Source: Mugil cephalus (lineage: Eukaryota > Chordata > Actinopteri > Mugiliformes > Mugilidae). Taken from it: a stretch of DNA of 64,000 bases. Location of the stretch: NCBI RefSeq assembly GCF_022458985.1, contig NC_061777.1:14349668-14413667 (forward strand). Direction: 5' to 3'. Shown piece after piece: positions 35,601 through 46,533 of the stretch. Position 1 is the stretch's first letter; each line of letters starts with the position of its first letter. Below the pieces are notes generated by a model. The model was given only the letters and a program-made list of their open reading frames with translations. It searched no databases and was not told where the DNA came from. Position numbers and translations under genes: made by a program.

Positions 35601-36681
35601 CTCATCTTGCAGCCATGGAAAGACGTTTTCACACCAGGTGCATGGGAGGCATTCATGGTGAAAAACATCATCCCTAAACTAGGTAAGTCATGGATGAAAA
35701 TACACTTCTCTACAGTCTCTCCACAGTTTGTAACTTTATCAATTACTTATGTTGAGTTTCCTCTATGTGATGGTTTCTCTCCACAGCGTTGTGTCTCGAA
35801 GAGCTGGTTATCAACCCTCACCAGCAGCAGATGGAGCCATTTCACTGGGTGATGGACTGGGAGGGCATGCTGTCCCCCTCCAGCCTTGTGTCTCTGTTGG
35901 ACAAAAACTTCTTTCCAAAATGGTTGCAGGTCAGTGAATATATTTTCAGTGAGAAGTATGAGCTTATTGGGTATAAAGAATGTATTTAATTAAATCTTTA
36001 TGTATGTTTTGTTGATTACAGGTCCTGTGCTCATGGCTGAGTAACAGTCCTAACTATGAGGAAATCACTAAATGGTACCTTGGTTGGAAAAGTATGTTCA
36101 GTGACGTCTTGCTGGCGCAGCCTCTCATTAAAGAGAAATTCAATGAGGCATTGGACATCATGAACCGTGCAGTGTCTTCAGGCATTGGTTGGTATACGCA
36201 CACTGTCTGGGGTTATTTTGTAAATGCATGAAAATTATAGAAGACTTGCTTTAAAAGTATGATAATAAAGCCCCTTAGTACCCTTTTTCTCATGTAAAAA
36301 ACAAACTATAATACTCTCTTTTTCATATCTACAGGTGGATACATGCAGCCCGGTGCAAGGGAGAATATTGCTTATCTCACACAGACGGAAAGAAGGAAAG
36401 ACTTCCAGTATGAAGCTTTGCAGGAGCGCAGGGATGCCGAGAGTGTGTCCCACAGAGGCACCGGCACCGGTGTGCCAACTAACTTTAAAGATCTAATCCA
36501 AACCAAGGCAGAGGAGAACAACATTGTCTTCATGCCCTTGGTGGCCAAACGTCACGAGGGGAAGCAGCTGTACACCTTTGGGCGCATTGTTATCTACATA
36601 GACAGAGGGGTTGTGTTTGTGCAAGGAGAGAAGACTTGGGTGCCCACATCTTTGCAGAGTCTGATAGATATGGCGAAGTGA
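32640..36681 (+). CDS. tfip11: tuftelin-interacting protein 11 (spliceosome disassembly factor)
   Basis: Nuclear G-patch protein that activates the helicase DHX15 to take apart the intron-lariat spliceosome. Coding exons: 32640-32845, 32940-33105, 33207-33363, 33469-33596, 33708-33869, 34038-34229, 34393-34572, 34697-34831, 34929-35032, 35153-35321, 35439-35682, 35787-35929, 36022-36187 and 36335-36681. Phases agree and give 832 residues (human 837). The acidic N-terminal TIP region starts [16 protein letters not shown]. The G-patch ([20 protein letters not shown]...[14 protein letters not shown]) lies at about residues 137-185. The GC-factor-like C-terminal half contains [19 protein letters not shown] and ends [11 protein letters not shown]. 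The intron 35322-35438 has a GC donor (GAG|GCATGT). Confidence 0.97.
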
Positions 36682-36799
36682 GCAAGTCGTCCGTTTGCCA
36701 AGTGTAAAAAGACAACGATGGAGCACATTTTTATGTAACTTCAGTATATTGAAGCTTTGTCATATGTCTCTTTCTAAATGTGTAAAATGTCTGATTGTG

Positions 36800-36805
36800 A
36801 ATAAA
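36800..36805 (+). terminator. tfip11: tfip11 polyadenylation signal
   Basis: AATAAA about 120 bases after the stop codon, followed by a GT-rich element (GGGTGTTGTCG). Short 3' untranslated region. Confidence 0.8.
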
Positions 36806-36809
36806 TAAT

Positions 36810-37189
36810 TTTTGGAACGGGTGTTGTCGACTTTGTTACTGATCAGAGCTGAACTGTAAATAAAAATATCTTAATTGCTGTATTCAAACAGTTATTGCAA
36901 AAAAATTGTTTACAACATGGTGCCAGTTGTATCTTTACATTTATATGCACATTTAGTAGATATGAATGTTTATTTACAAACGCGATGTTAAAATAATCTC
37001 TTTCTGTTTCGGTATCAATGCTTTTAACTACATTTGGAGTACATTTACACCCTATTTGATAAAGTATTCTGAGGGTTAAACTTGTAGCACCACCGATATA
37101 ATAATATAATATGCGGATGGTGGCGGTGTAGTTGGTGCCCATGTCTGGTTAGTCGAAGATTTTTGGCACCGCACAGCTTCCGTAGAGGC
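36810..37189. other. short intergenic space between tfip11 and thoc5
   Basis: About 380 bases without coding signal. The thoc5 promoter must lie at its right end. I see no TATA box; the sequence becomes GC-richer only near 37165. Confidence 0.55.
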
Positions 37190-37275
37190 GGTCTGTGCTT
37201 AGTGTTACGGTTAAAGTCTCCTGTGTGCTAATTGTTCACGGTTTAATACGTACAAATCTGTTTGGCACCAAGAAG
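37190..37275 (+). other. thoc5: thoc5 untranslated first exon
   Basis: Ends in a strong donor (AAGAAG|GTATGT) at 37275. The next exon (from 37549) carries the start codon after an acceptor TTTTTAATCCAG. The start of the exon is estimated. Confidence 0.5.
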
Positions 37276-37553
37276 GTATGTGGATATTTATACACGTGTC
37301 ACTGCGCTCGCAGCATGTCGCAAATAAATTTCGTGTCTTTGACCAGAAATCTTTGGTTATTAGTCGATAAGCTCACGTTTATTAGCCGGCGAGCTAGCTT
37401 GTCTTAGCTACCACTGTGCTGACTGTGCTAACGTTAGCTAGCGTGCTAACAAAGAATCTTGGCGACTTTACTGTTACTGGTGCCCTTCTTTTATTTATTT
37501 TTATGTATGCTCTGTGTTCAGTCTGTTTTGTTCATATTTTTAATCCAGTCTCG

Positions 37554-40500
37554 ATGTCGTCGGACACTCTGAAGAAGCGGAAGTCAAAGGTTGTCCGCAG
37601 TGAAGGAGGGACCCCGGAGATGAAGCGAGGTCGCGGAGATGGGGACGCACAGGTAAGAGAGGAAGACTAGTGAATAGTCTGCTTAGATGCAAGGGTAAAC
37701 AAAACCCTTTTAAATAGATACATTTTATACAAAGTGTGAGAGTATGTATTCAGTAACTGGATTTTTTTTAATGTAATATAGAGGCTACTGTATTAGGCAG
37801 TTAATATGTTTTGGTTTCTAAAATGATAAACACAAAGATATGTCTAAAGTAACCTAGATTTTAACACATAAAGGTTACAGAACCAAACAATAAACACTTT
37901 TGAATAAATAAATAAAATAAAAACTGGGTAATGTTACTGTAGACCTGGTAAATGAAAGTGTTATTACCTTATAATTAATATATCCTCTTTAACTTGGACC
38001 TACAGAAAGTCTAAAAATGACGGTGTGGTTAAATTTGGTTTTGTGAGTTGGATGAACAACTTAAATGCACCATTTGATCAATACTAGTCTGAGTACGTAT
38101 TCTTGGTTTCTAAGCACTGTGTATTATGCACCAATCAGCCACATCATTGTGACCGACTGAATTATCTCATTATCGTTTCACTATCATTGTTATTTGTTGG
38201 TATATATGAGGCAGTGGACTCAAGACGGTAGAAGGTTTTAAGTGACTTTGACAGTGGCTGGATTGTGATGTTTAAACATTCAGGTCAGAGCATTTCCAAA
38301 ACTGCAACTCTTGTGGGGTGTTCTCAGTTTGCAAAAGTGGTTCAAAGGTTTAACTAGTGACAGGATCGTGGATGGCCAAGGTTAATTTATGCGTGTGGGC
38401 AGCTCAATTTGCAGAAAAAGTTACTGCTGGTTCTGATACAAAGCTTTCAGAACGTATAATTCATCGCAGTGTTTTTTATATGGGCCTGCATAGCTGCAGA
38501 GCCTTCAGGGTGCCCATGCTGACCTGTGCCGTTTCTATAGAAATGTGCTTATTCTGCAACAATGCTCAGGTGGTGGTGGTAAATGCCAGGACTCAGACTT
38601 TTGAGAAAAGTCATTAAATTGTAATGAGGTCTTAAACTTTATTCCCTTCAGTATTTGGTGATTTAAGTGTTGGATGCGTATCTAATCAACCAGTTAGATC
38701 GGCATTAAATTAGGATAATGAATGTGTATATTATGTATCACAATATAATAATCAGGAGAATCTGTGTAAATTGATTTATTTATTTTTTTCCCTAGGATGT
38801 GCGTGTATATAGTGAAGAGGTGGAACTGGAAGGCAGGGACCCTGAACAGGACTATACGCAGTACAAAGAATCATGTGAGAGTTTGGCCACGCTCATGGGC
38901 GAAATCCAGGAGCTTAAAGCCAGCGGGGCCAAGGACGGGGTAAGAATCCACCACCGTACTCTACTGTTACTGTAGATACATTTTCACTAATAATGTAGAT
39001 CTAGATTAACTCATTTGTTAGAGGTACACAGCAGAAATCTCAACATTCACTTTGAATCTTCTCCATAACAATGATGCTTAACCAGCTGTGTTTCTTCTCA
39101 GAGTGTGGAGGTCGAGCAGAGACGTATGCAAGGCTGCATTCACTTCATGAATCTGAAAAAACTCAACCGCTTGGCTCATATGCGACTAAAGAAAGGCAGA
39201 GACCAGACACATGAGGTAAATCCCTCAAACTCCCAAATACTATATATGTGACATTGCAAAAAATACACATTTAGGTTGAGCTCTATTTCGGTCATTTACT
39301 GAGAAATACCACTTTGTATTATTTTTTTGCGCTGATCACAAAAGGAAAGCTGAGCACTTTATTTCCTCGTTTTAAAGTTCATTGCAGTAGTTGCCACTGT
39401 CAGCGAATAGAGTTTATGTCCCCAGGTTTGTTTGTTTGTTCAGACTTAATTCAACTGGCAATCTTGCTTATTGATCTGATTTGTGTTGTGATTGATAAAC
39501 TGTATATTATACACCAGCTTTACCAGTGTTTTATTTTTCTCCTCACAGGCAAAGCAAAAAGTGGATGTGCTGCATCTTCAGCTACAAAACCTGCTGTATG
39601 AGGTTATGCATCTTCAGAAGGAGATCAGCAAGTGTCTGGAGTTCAAGTTAGTACAACATTATTTCTTTGTATTTTGCTCCCTTGGCTAAATCCTAGTATT
39701 TATCACTTTAATTTGATAAGTTACAGAATGCTTTTCAAAAATGGCTTAGACATTATTGCTTTCATTCTATATGACAGTCTAGTACCATCAGTAAATATGA
39801 ACTTGATATTCTTGACTTCCTAGATCCAACAGTGATGTCTGCAGATTGTTCTGATTATATTATTGTCCTTGTCGCAGGTCTAAGCACGAAGAAATAGACC
39901 TGGTGAGTGAAGAAGAGTTTTACGATGAGGCACCTCAGGAAATTTCCAGGCCTCACCTGACAAAAAGTGATCCGCACCAACTCACGCTGGCACGACTGGA
40001 CTGGGAGCTGGAACAGAGAAAGAGGTACAAACCCGGCACGCAACAAAGTGCACTTGAAACCCGTTGTATTAAATAAAGTCTGTTTTGATCTTTGGGGAGC
40101 ACGGAGCAGTTGTTAAACATATTGTGGTTTGGACATAGGTTGGCTGAGAAATACAAGGAGTCCCAGGCCTCAAAGGAAACCATTCAAAAGAGCATCGAGG
40201 TGAAGAAGGAGCATCTGTCCAGCTTGCAGCCAGGACTCAATGCCATCATGCAGGTATAATAACCTTCAATGTTGCCATCTCATTTGGTTGGAAAACTTAA
40301 ATAAATGCTGTTCCGTCGTCTAACACCATTTCTTCTCCTTGTCTTCTGTCACAGGCCTCACTCCCAGTGCAGGAGTATCTGTCCATGCCCTTTGAACAGA
40401 CTCAGAAACAGACTGAGGTCGCACGTCACCTGCCTCCACCTCTCTACGTCCTCTTTGTTCAAGCAAATGCCTATGGTCAGGCCTGTGGTGAGTAATCATT

Positions 40501-43500
40501 AGAGGAAATATAATTCTTTAAGACAAAATTTGATCCAAGTTTGGATCATCTACAATGTATTTTGGTTTCTGTTTCAGACAAGAGCCTGATTGTCTCAATC
40601 AGAGGGGATGTGGAGGAAGCCAAGGCTCTTTCCAAACCTCCGGAGGATTCTCAGGGTATACAAACTTTACTTCGCATGCAGTTGATACACCAATTTGTTC
40701 CTCTCTCATATTCATTCACCAACAAAAATATAAAACTGTGTCTTTCTTTCGTTTAGATGATGAAAGTGATTCCGATGCAGAAGAGGAGCAAGAGAAAACG
40801 GTTAGTCTCTGACTTTAGTCCAGAAAAATAAAAGAACACACAGAGGTCACAGAGTTTAGTCTCTGCAATAGGCAAAGGAGTGCTACCTTCGTCTCTGACT
40901 GTCACACACAGCGGTCCCCCCGCGGGGGGGCGGGGGGGTGGGGAGCAGCTGCGATCGATCGGTTCCGGCCTCCGGACGTCCAGCAGTGATGGGGGGACTG
41001 GAAACTGTTCCCACCTCAGACACAGACATGCACATTCAGCATCAACCCAGAGCTTGTGTCGTGTTTTTATGAGGACTTGCTGATGTGTCTTTATTTGTGA
41101 AGCGGTATTTGTATTTGAATGCAAACTATGTCTGGGCTTTATGTTTGATCATGTCAGACACCTCTTCTTTATCAGTCTCTTACTACAATAGTAATGTACA
41201 GTAATAGTAGAGAGGAAACAATAGGACGTCATTGTCCTGTTTCTACAATAAGTAGCTGGAAATGTTGGTAAATTTTTCCCAATTTCATTGCTTTTTTTTG
41301 TCTATTTGATAGAAGAGAAGAAGACCAACTACAGGCGGCCAACTGGATGACAAAAGACGAGAGATGTTGAAAAGGCACCCTCTGTCTCTTGGCTTGGACG
41401 TGAAGTGTAAAGGTAGCTCATTCTCTCTCGCTTGATGTTCAAAAATCGTCCCGTTCATTTTGCGAAAGATTTTAAACGGCCCAAATATTTACACCCCTTC
41501 TGTGTTAACATCCCTCGCAATTTGATACGTGCATATGCTGTTCTGTACGGTAACTCTATACCTCTCAGATAGTGTGACAGAAAGCGAGTTTGACCCCCTC
41601 TACTATGACATGACACCAACTGACCCTCTTGTTCCCTCTGCTGGCGACGATAGGAATATAGTGACAGATTATAGGGAGATCTGCATTGCAGGCGTAACTC
41701 TACCTAAAGGGGGAGGAGGGAGGGATGGGTGGGAGACGCTTGCAGCATTGTAGGTCTGCAGCACCTACAACATCTAGTAAGCATATTTTATCATCTCTGA
41801 ATTTTGCGTTTGTTTCCAACCCCACCCCACCCCCCCAGATATCTTCACTACTGCCAGCTGCAGCAGTCCTTTTGTTGCAGTAAAAGCAAAAAGTGAGCAG
41901 TGTATGTGTGAGTGACTGACAATATGTCACTGAGTTCACTGTGACTGCAGGGTGTGGGGCATGAAAGAAGGCAATCAGCATACTACGCGTCCCCCCGGGT
42001 GCCGCTAGCTGCCGTCGTGACCACACCCTGTAACTGCGCTCTAATCCACTGCAGTGTAAAGTAAACCCGGGGGGGTGATCTCTGAGAGGATTAATAAAAA
42101 GAGGGAGGGGTAGAGACGGTATTAAGCCGAGATAGCAATGAGTTACTTCATCACCGCGTGTTATCTGCTTGGTCTCTGCAGATGGCAGCATACTCCATCT
42201 CTTCTTCTACTACCTGATGAATCTGAACATTATCACGGTGAAGACCAAGGTCTCCACCTCCACGGACCTCAGCACAGCCATCAGCGCGGGGTGCGTGTGC
42301 GAACGCCGAACATTTCTCTCAGTTTATGTGTCCTCGAGGAACCTGAGGGAAATTGAACCGCTCCTTCTTTTTCAGGGACCTGCTGAAGTCAGACACTCTC
42401 CTCAGCTGTCTCTACACCAACGACCTGGGACGAGAAACGCCCAATCCAGCTAATCGCTACCAGTTTGATAAAGTCGGGTAAGGATTCAGGCAATCAGAGT
42501 AAATGGCGTCACATTTAATTGAACTAATTTCCAGTAGCGTTAACCCACAGCTTCTCTATAGGATTGTTTCCTTTCTGGATTATGTGGAGGAGCTCGGCCA
42601 CCCCTACATGTGGGTTCAGAACCTCGGAGGACTACAGTTTCCCAGCGATGCTTTAGAGGTGGGTTTTCTAGTCGAGCATCGTCCCAGTTCAGCGGCGATG
42701 TTTTTGTGTATGTTCCCAATGTAAATAGTTGGTTTGTGTTCCTGCTTTTGCAGAGTGTGCGTGTGGTCAGTACTCTGAGCGCCAGCCACATGGAGAACAC
42801 TATGAAGCTGCTGAGAGGACGAGTCCAGTCCCGCTTGGCTTTGCACAAACAGTTTGCCTCTTTAGGTACATTGTTTTGTTTACAACTTAGCACGTTAAAT
42901 ACTTCTAACGGACAGGTTGTATATTTTAAATCGTTTGTGCTCATCTTCCTCAGAGCACAGCATCATCCCCGTCTCCAGTGAGTGTCAGCACCTGTTTCCT
43001 GCCAAGATCATCTCCCGTTTAGCTCGATGGACCACTATGAGTCACCAGGAGTACATGGTATATGAAGACGAATAGAGATGTTTGGTGTCAAGTGTGATAA
43101 AACTATTCAGAAATACAGCAGGACTCACTGTGATATCTCCCCTCCTCCTCTAAAGGATCTGCCATATACACGTCACGTGACGGAGGCTGGTCTGGCGAAG
43201 GAGACTGATCTGTATTTCATGGGAGTTATCGAAAGAGGCACAGGTAAAGTCTTGAATCACCGACAGAATAACTGAATGTTACGGTTTTTTGACTTGAATT
43301 TGTTCTGTGTAAACAACTCGTCTGTGTTCCTTTCAGCTCGCCTCCACTCTGCTGTTGTGCTGAGCCCTCGTTACCCAGAGATCTCTCCTCTTTTCTCGCT
43401 CTGCCTCAGCTGGAAAGGAGAGCGCAATGGACGCACTGATGACAACCTCAGGGTATGAACATCTGAATAATAATCCATCGTATGTTAGTTCATGTCTAGT

Positions 43501-43930
43501 TCTGTTTCTGAATCCACGATTTCCCATGTTCTAACTTGTGTTTGTGTCTTTTTTTTTTTTTTTTTTTAGGCCATGGAGAGCGAAGTCAATGTGTTCAAAA
43601 ATGAACTGCAGGGCCCACGTCCTGGACACCAGCTCCTGACCAATCAGATATCCCGCCTGTGCGTCTGCCTGGATGTGTATTTGGAGACAGAAGGACAGGA
43701 TGACGGCGTGGAAGGACCACGAGAGTTCCCCCGTGAAAAGATGTGCTTGCGCACTGTCAGGTACACATTTATACATAATAAATAGGTTTTAAAAGCGACA
43801 CATTTGGTCAAAGAACCACTGAATGGATTTACCTCTGACCTTTATCTCTCATCTCTTTCAATTCAGGGGTCCAAACCGTCTGAAGCCGTTCAAGTACAAC
43901 CATCCTCAGGGTTTTTTCAGTCATCGCTGA
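37554..43930 (+). CDS. thoc5: THO complex subunit 5
   Basis: Component of the THO/TREX complex that couples transcription with nuclear mRNA export. Coding exons: 37554-37652, 38796-38939, 39102-39215, 39549-39646, 39878-40024, 40139-40253, 40355-40487, 40578-40655, 40757-40800, 41313-41412, 42182-42290, 42376-42477, 42562-42658, 42754-42865, 42954-43057, 43156-43243, 43337-43452, 43570-43760 and 43867-43930. Phases agree and give 684 residues (human 683). A basic nuclear signal lies at the start (KKRKSKVVR). A long coiled-coil half follows ([41 protein letters not shown]). The acidic linker is [14 protein letters not shown]. The C-terminal half runs [13 protein letters not shown] to the end [15 protein letters not shown]. 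The first large intron hosts a Tc1-like fragment, and the intron 41413-42181 contains a possible poison exon. Confidence 0.97.
38125..38590 (+). mobile_element. Tc1-like transposon fragment in thoc5 intron 1
   Basis: The left terminus (ATGCACCAATCAGCCACATC) and the first half of the transposase gene of the same fish Tc1-like family remain. Recognisable phrases are GGTCAGAGCATTTCCAAAACTGC, CTCTTGTGGGGTGTTC and, in frame from 38357, residues [20 protein letters not shown]...[14 protein letters not shown]. The C-terminal catalytic half with the DDE residues and most of the right end are missing. Frame and sequence are degraded. It is complementary to the part retained at 1397-2127. Confidence 0.8.
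40916..40945 (+). other. G-rich tract, possible G-quadruplex and hairpin
   Basis: A C run meets CGC and then three long G runs of seven, seven and four bases, separated by single bases. The C and G runs can also pair as a hairpin. It sits in the thoc5 intron 40801-41312, about 115 bases after the exon. Confidence 0.5.
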
Positions 43931-44029
43931 ATCCGTGTGTGTGTATATATTGTACAACTCTCTCAAGCTCAACTTTGTGACTCTTTGTCTCACAAGGTGT
44001 CGTTTTTAAGTCTTCATACCAGTCGTGAA

Positions 44030-44035
44030 AATAAA
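44030..44035 (+). terminator. thoc5: thoc5 polyadenylation signal
   Basis: AATAAA 100 bases after the stop codon, followed by a GT-rich stretch (GTGTGTCTGGTGTTTGTTCC). Confidence 0.85.
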
Positions 44036-44059
44036 ACATTTCCTTGTTATTTTCTTTAA

Positions 44060-45905
44060 CGAGCGTGTGTCTGGTGTTTGTTCCTGTTGTGTGCAGGAAT
44101 ACATAATTCCCTGTTTCATCCTCTTACCTCCTTGTCTACTTTACCTCTCAGGGCTATTTATAGGACTCGTCTGAGCCAGCTGATTATTATGCCATTGAGG
44201 TTCAGTGCTGGAGCAAGCTGAGTCATTTCCACTGAGAATCATGCACATCCAATACGATACTTCCTCCATTGTTTGCAGTTATCCTTTGACCTCTGATTTA
44301 TTATCCTGGCGTCTTTGGTAAAAAACAAAAACAAAAGAGGGTTATTATTTTGGGTACAGATGCGTCCATCAAGGATAACTCTCATTTTATGACTTTGCTG
44401 CACAAGGTTCTCCATCTTACGTTTTTTTTTTTTTTTTGCTCATTGCAGCTAAAATCCAGCAGGATGTAACTCAGACCGGAGCTTAATGCCTCATGGACGC
44501 GTTGGTTAGGGAGTGTGTAATCACAAGGAAGAGGGGGCTGTTGTATATCTTGGAGGTGGTGATTACTATTTGAATTGTGAGTCTTTAAGGATTTTCTCTC
44601 AGTGGTGGAAACTGTGCTGTAGTCAGGGACTTTCAAGCCCCACAGCTTGTTCATGGCGTACGGCTTTACAGCTAATTGAACTGTTTGCACCGTGGTCCGA
44701 CACGGTCACAACTAAGCTAATTTTAAAACATACTTCAGTAAAAACTATTGAAAGTATAAAAACAGCCAGTACGCACATTTATTTAAGGCACACTCAAACC
44801 TAAGATGATTTACATAATGCATATCCGTTGTGTTTGATCGATAAAGAAGTAGAACAATGTAAAGTTATGAGTGAGCTAAGGACCCCTCCTTCTCTGATCG
44901 CCTCCTGGCTCTTTGTGAATCTAAATCTGCCCAACCCTTTATCCTGTCTCATATTTTATATCAGCTGATCTCAGTTTATTGCTCTGTCTGGTGCTCATTG
45001 GTCTGTCCGTCCGATTTCTTATTTATAAACACCAAATACATCAAAATACTGCCGGGACACAGTGACCGGAGAAAAAGTAATTTAGAAGTTCCACCTTTTG
45101 TGATTTGTGACACAGCTGCTGATCCCATTAACACAAAGCCATCAATCAGATGCACCGACACTGGATTTAAAGGGGAACACTGAAATCCTGCCGGGAGAGA
45201 AAACCTCTCAGTGTCAGCTAAGATGTAGTATTACACCAATAAAAACAAAGGTTTCTCAGTGACGTAAAAAGAATCTGCTTTTTAATGGACTTCAATGGTC
45301 TGCTAATGAGGAACGGCTTCTGTCAACGGCTGCGGTTTTGAAATGTAAATCTCATTAATACTTCAGCAGCGCAATTTATTTGAAAGATTGTAGAAGTCTG
45401 TGAAAATCTCAGATGCTTAATGTTTCCTCATTAATCTTGTCCGGATTCAAAGCGGACCCTCGTTCTTTATTAATCTTAATCCTTCTCGTGACACTGACGT
45501 CGTGACGAATCTGATATGATGTTAATTATGAGCTGATAATACTCGGGAGTTGCGGCTGCGTTGTAAAGGTGCCGCTCTGGTGCGATCCTGTTGGGAGGAT
45601 AAGCCGGGGAAACCGAGTCCGCTCTGTGCGAGAGAGAGAGAGACGCGCTCCTCTTGATTTATACATCGTTGTCTGTGGGATGTGAGGAAGGGAAGGGTGC
45701 GGTGGCTGCTGAGGGTGGGCACAGCTCCCCCTCTCCTCAGCCGCAATGCAGTGCAGCAACTCGTAGCGTTTACCTTTTGGCCTCAAACCTTCCCACAATT
45801 ACGCCTCAGAAATCTTCCCTGAAGGTGAACGCGCCACACGTTTACTTGCAGAGTAAACACATTAAGAAAAACTCACGGAGCCCCTTCTGTGTGTTTTTTT
45901 TTTTT
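44060..45905. other. convergent intergenic region between thoc5 and nefh
   Basis: About 1.8 kb between the 3' ends of two convergent genes. It is AT-rich with several homopolymer T tracts and repeated ATTAAT words (45350-45540). No coding exon, RNA gene or recognised transposon was found. Confidence 0.6.
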
Positions 45906-45910
45906 CATTC

Positions 45911-45916
45911 TTTATT
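45911..45916 (-). terminator. nefh: candidate nefh polyadenylation signal
   Basis: AATAAA on the minus strand about 620 bases past the nefh stop codon. A nearer copy is at 46242-46247. Either or both could be used. Confidence 0.45.
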
Positions 45917-46533
45917 TACTGTTTCATATTGCATATTCTCAGCAGTTTATACATAGCACAGTCATCATTGTCCTTGCATTGCAGACTAGAAGAGTGAGAC
46001 TCTGCAGCTCACCTGTCAGGAGAAGCTGCATTAAGGTGCACAACAAGCAAAATTCAAGTCTTTCTTTACTATCTGTAAATATAATATAGACGATTGTATC
46101 TCCTTAAATATACATTTTTAGGTTCACTGTCACAGACTTTAGCTTGACATTATTTTGACATCTCTACCCTTGAAGGCTTGAGAGGGTCCAGCAGGACGCT
46201 GCTGTGCCCATCAGCGGGATTCAGTTTAAATGCACTTGTTATTTATTGAGGGCAGTTGTCACATTCAGATAAAGAGTTTAGAGCATTCTGCATTCACTAC
46301 AGTCATACATCAGAAGCATCATGGGGGTGTAATGGCCATACTTAGGGAGCAGGGGGGGTTATTTGCTACAGAAAACACTATTGCTTACATACTGTTGCCT
46401 GCTTAGCTGCGGACATCTGTACTTTCTCCTGCTCTTAACCCTCTGTTTGCTTTCCCACTACTTCCCTCTCACAGAGTTCTTTGGCATCTCCACCTACTCC
46501 TCTCCTCTAGACTTGAAATGCAGAATTTCAAGC

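Noticed and set aside
41700-42191. Minus-strand 163-codon frame in a thoc5 intron
   Set aside because: No domain or similarity and no convincing splice or start signals; it lies antisense to a normal intron.
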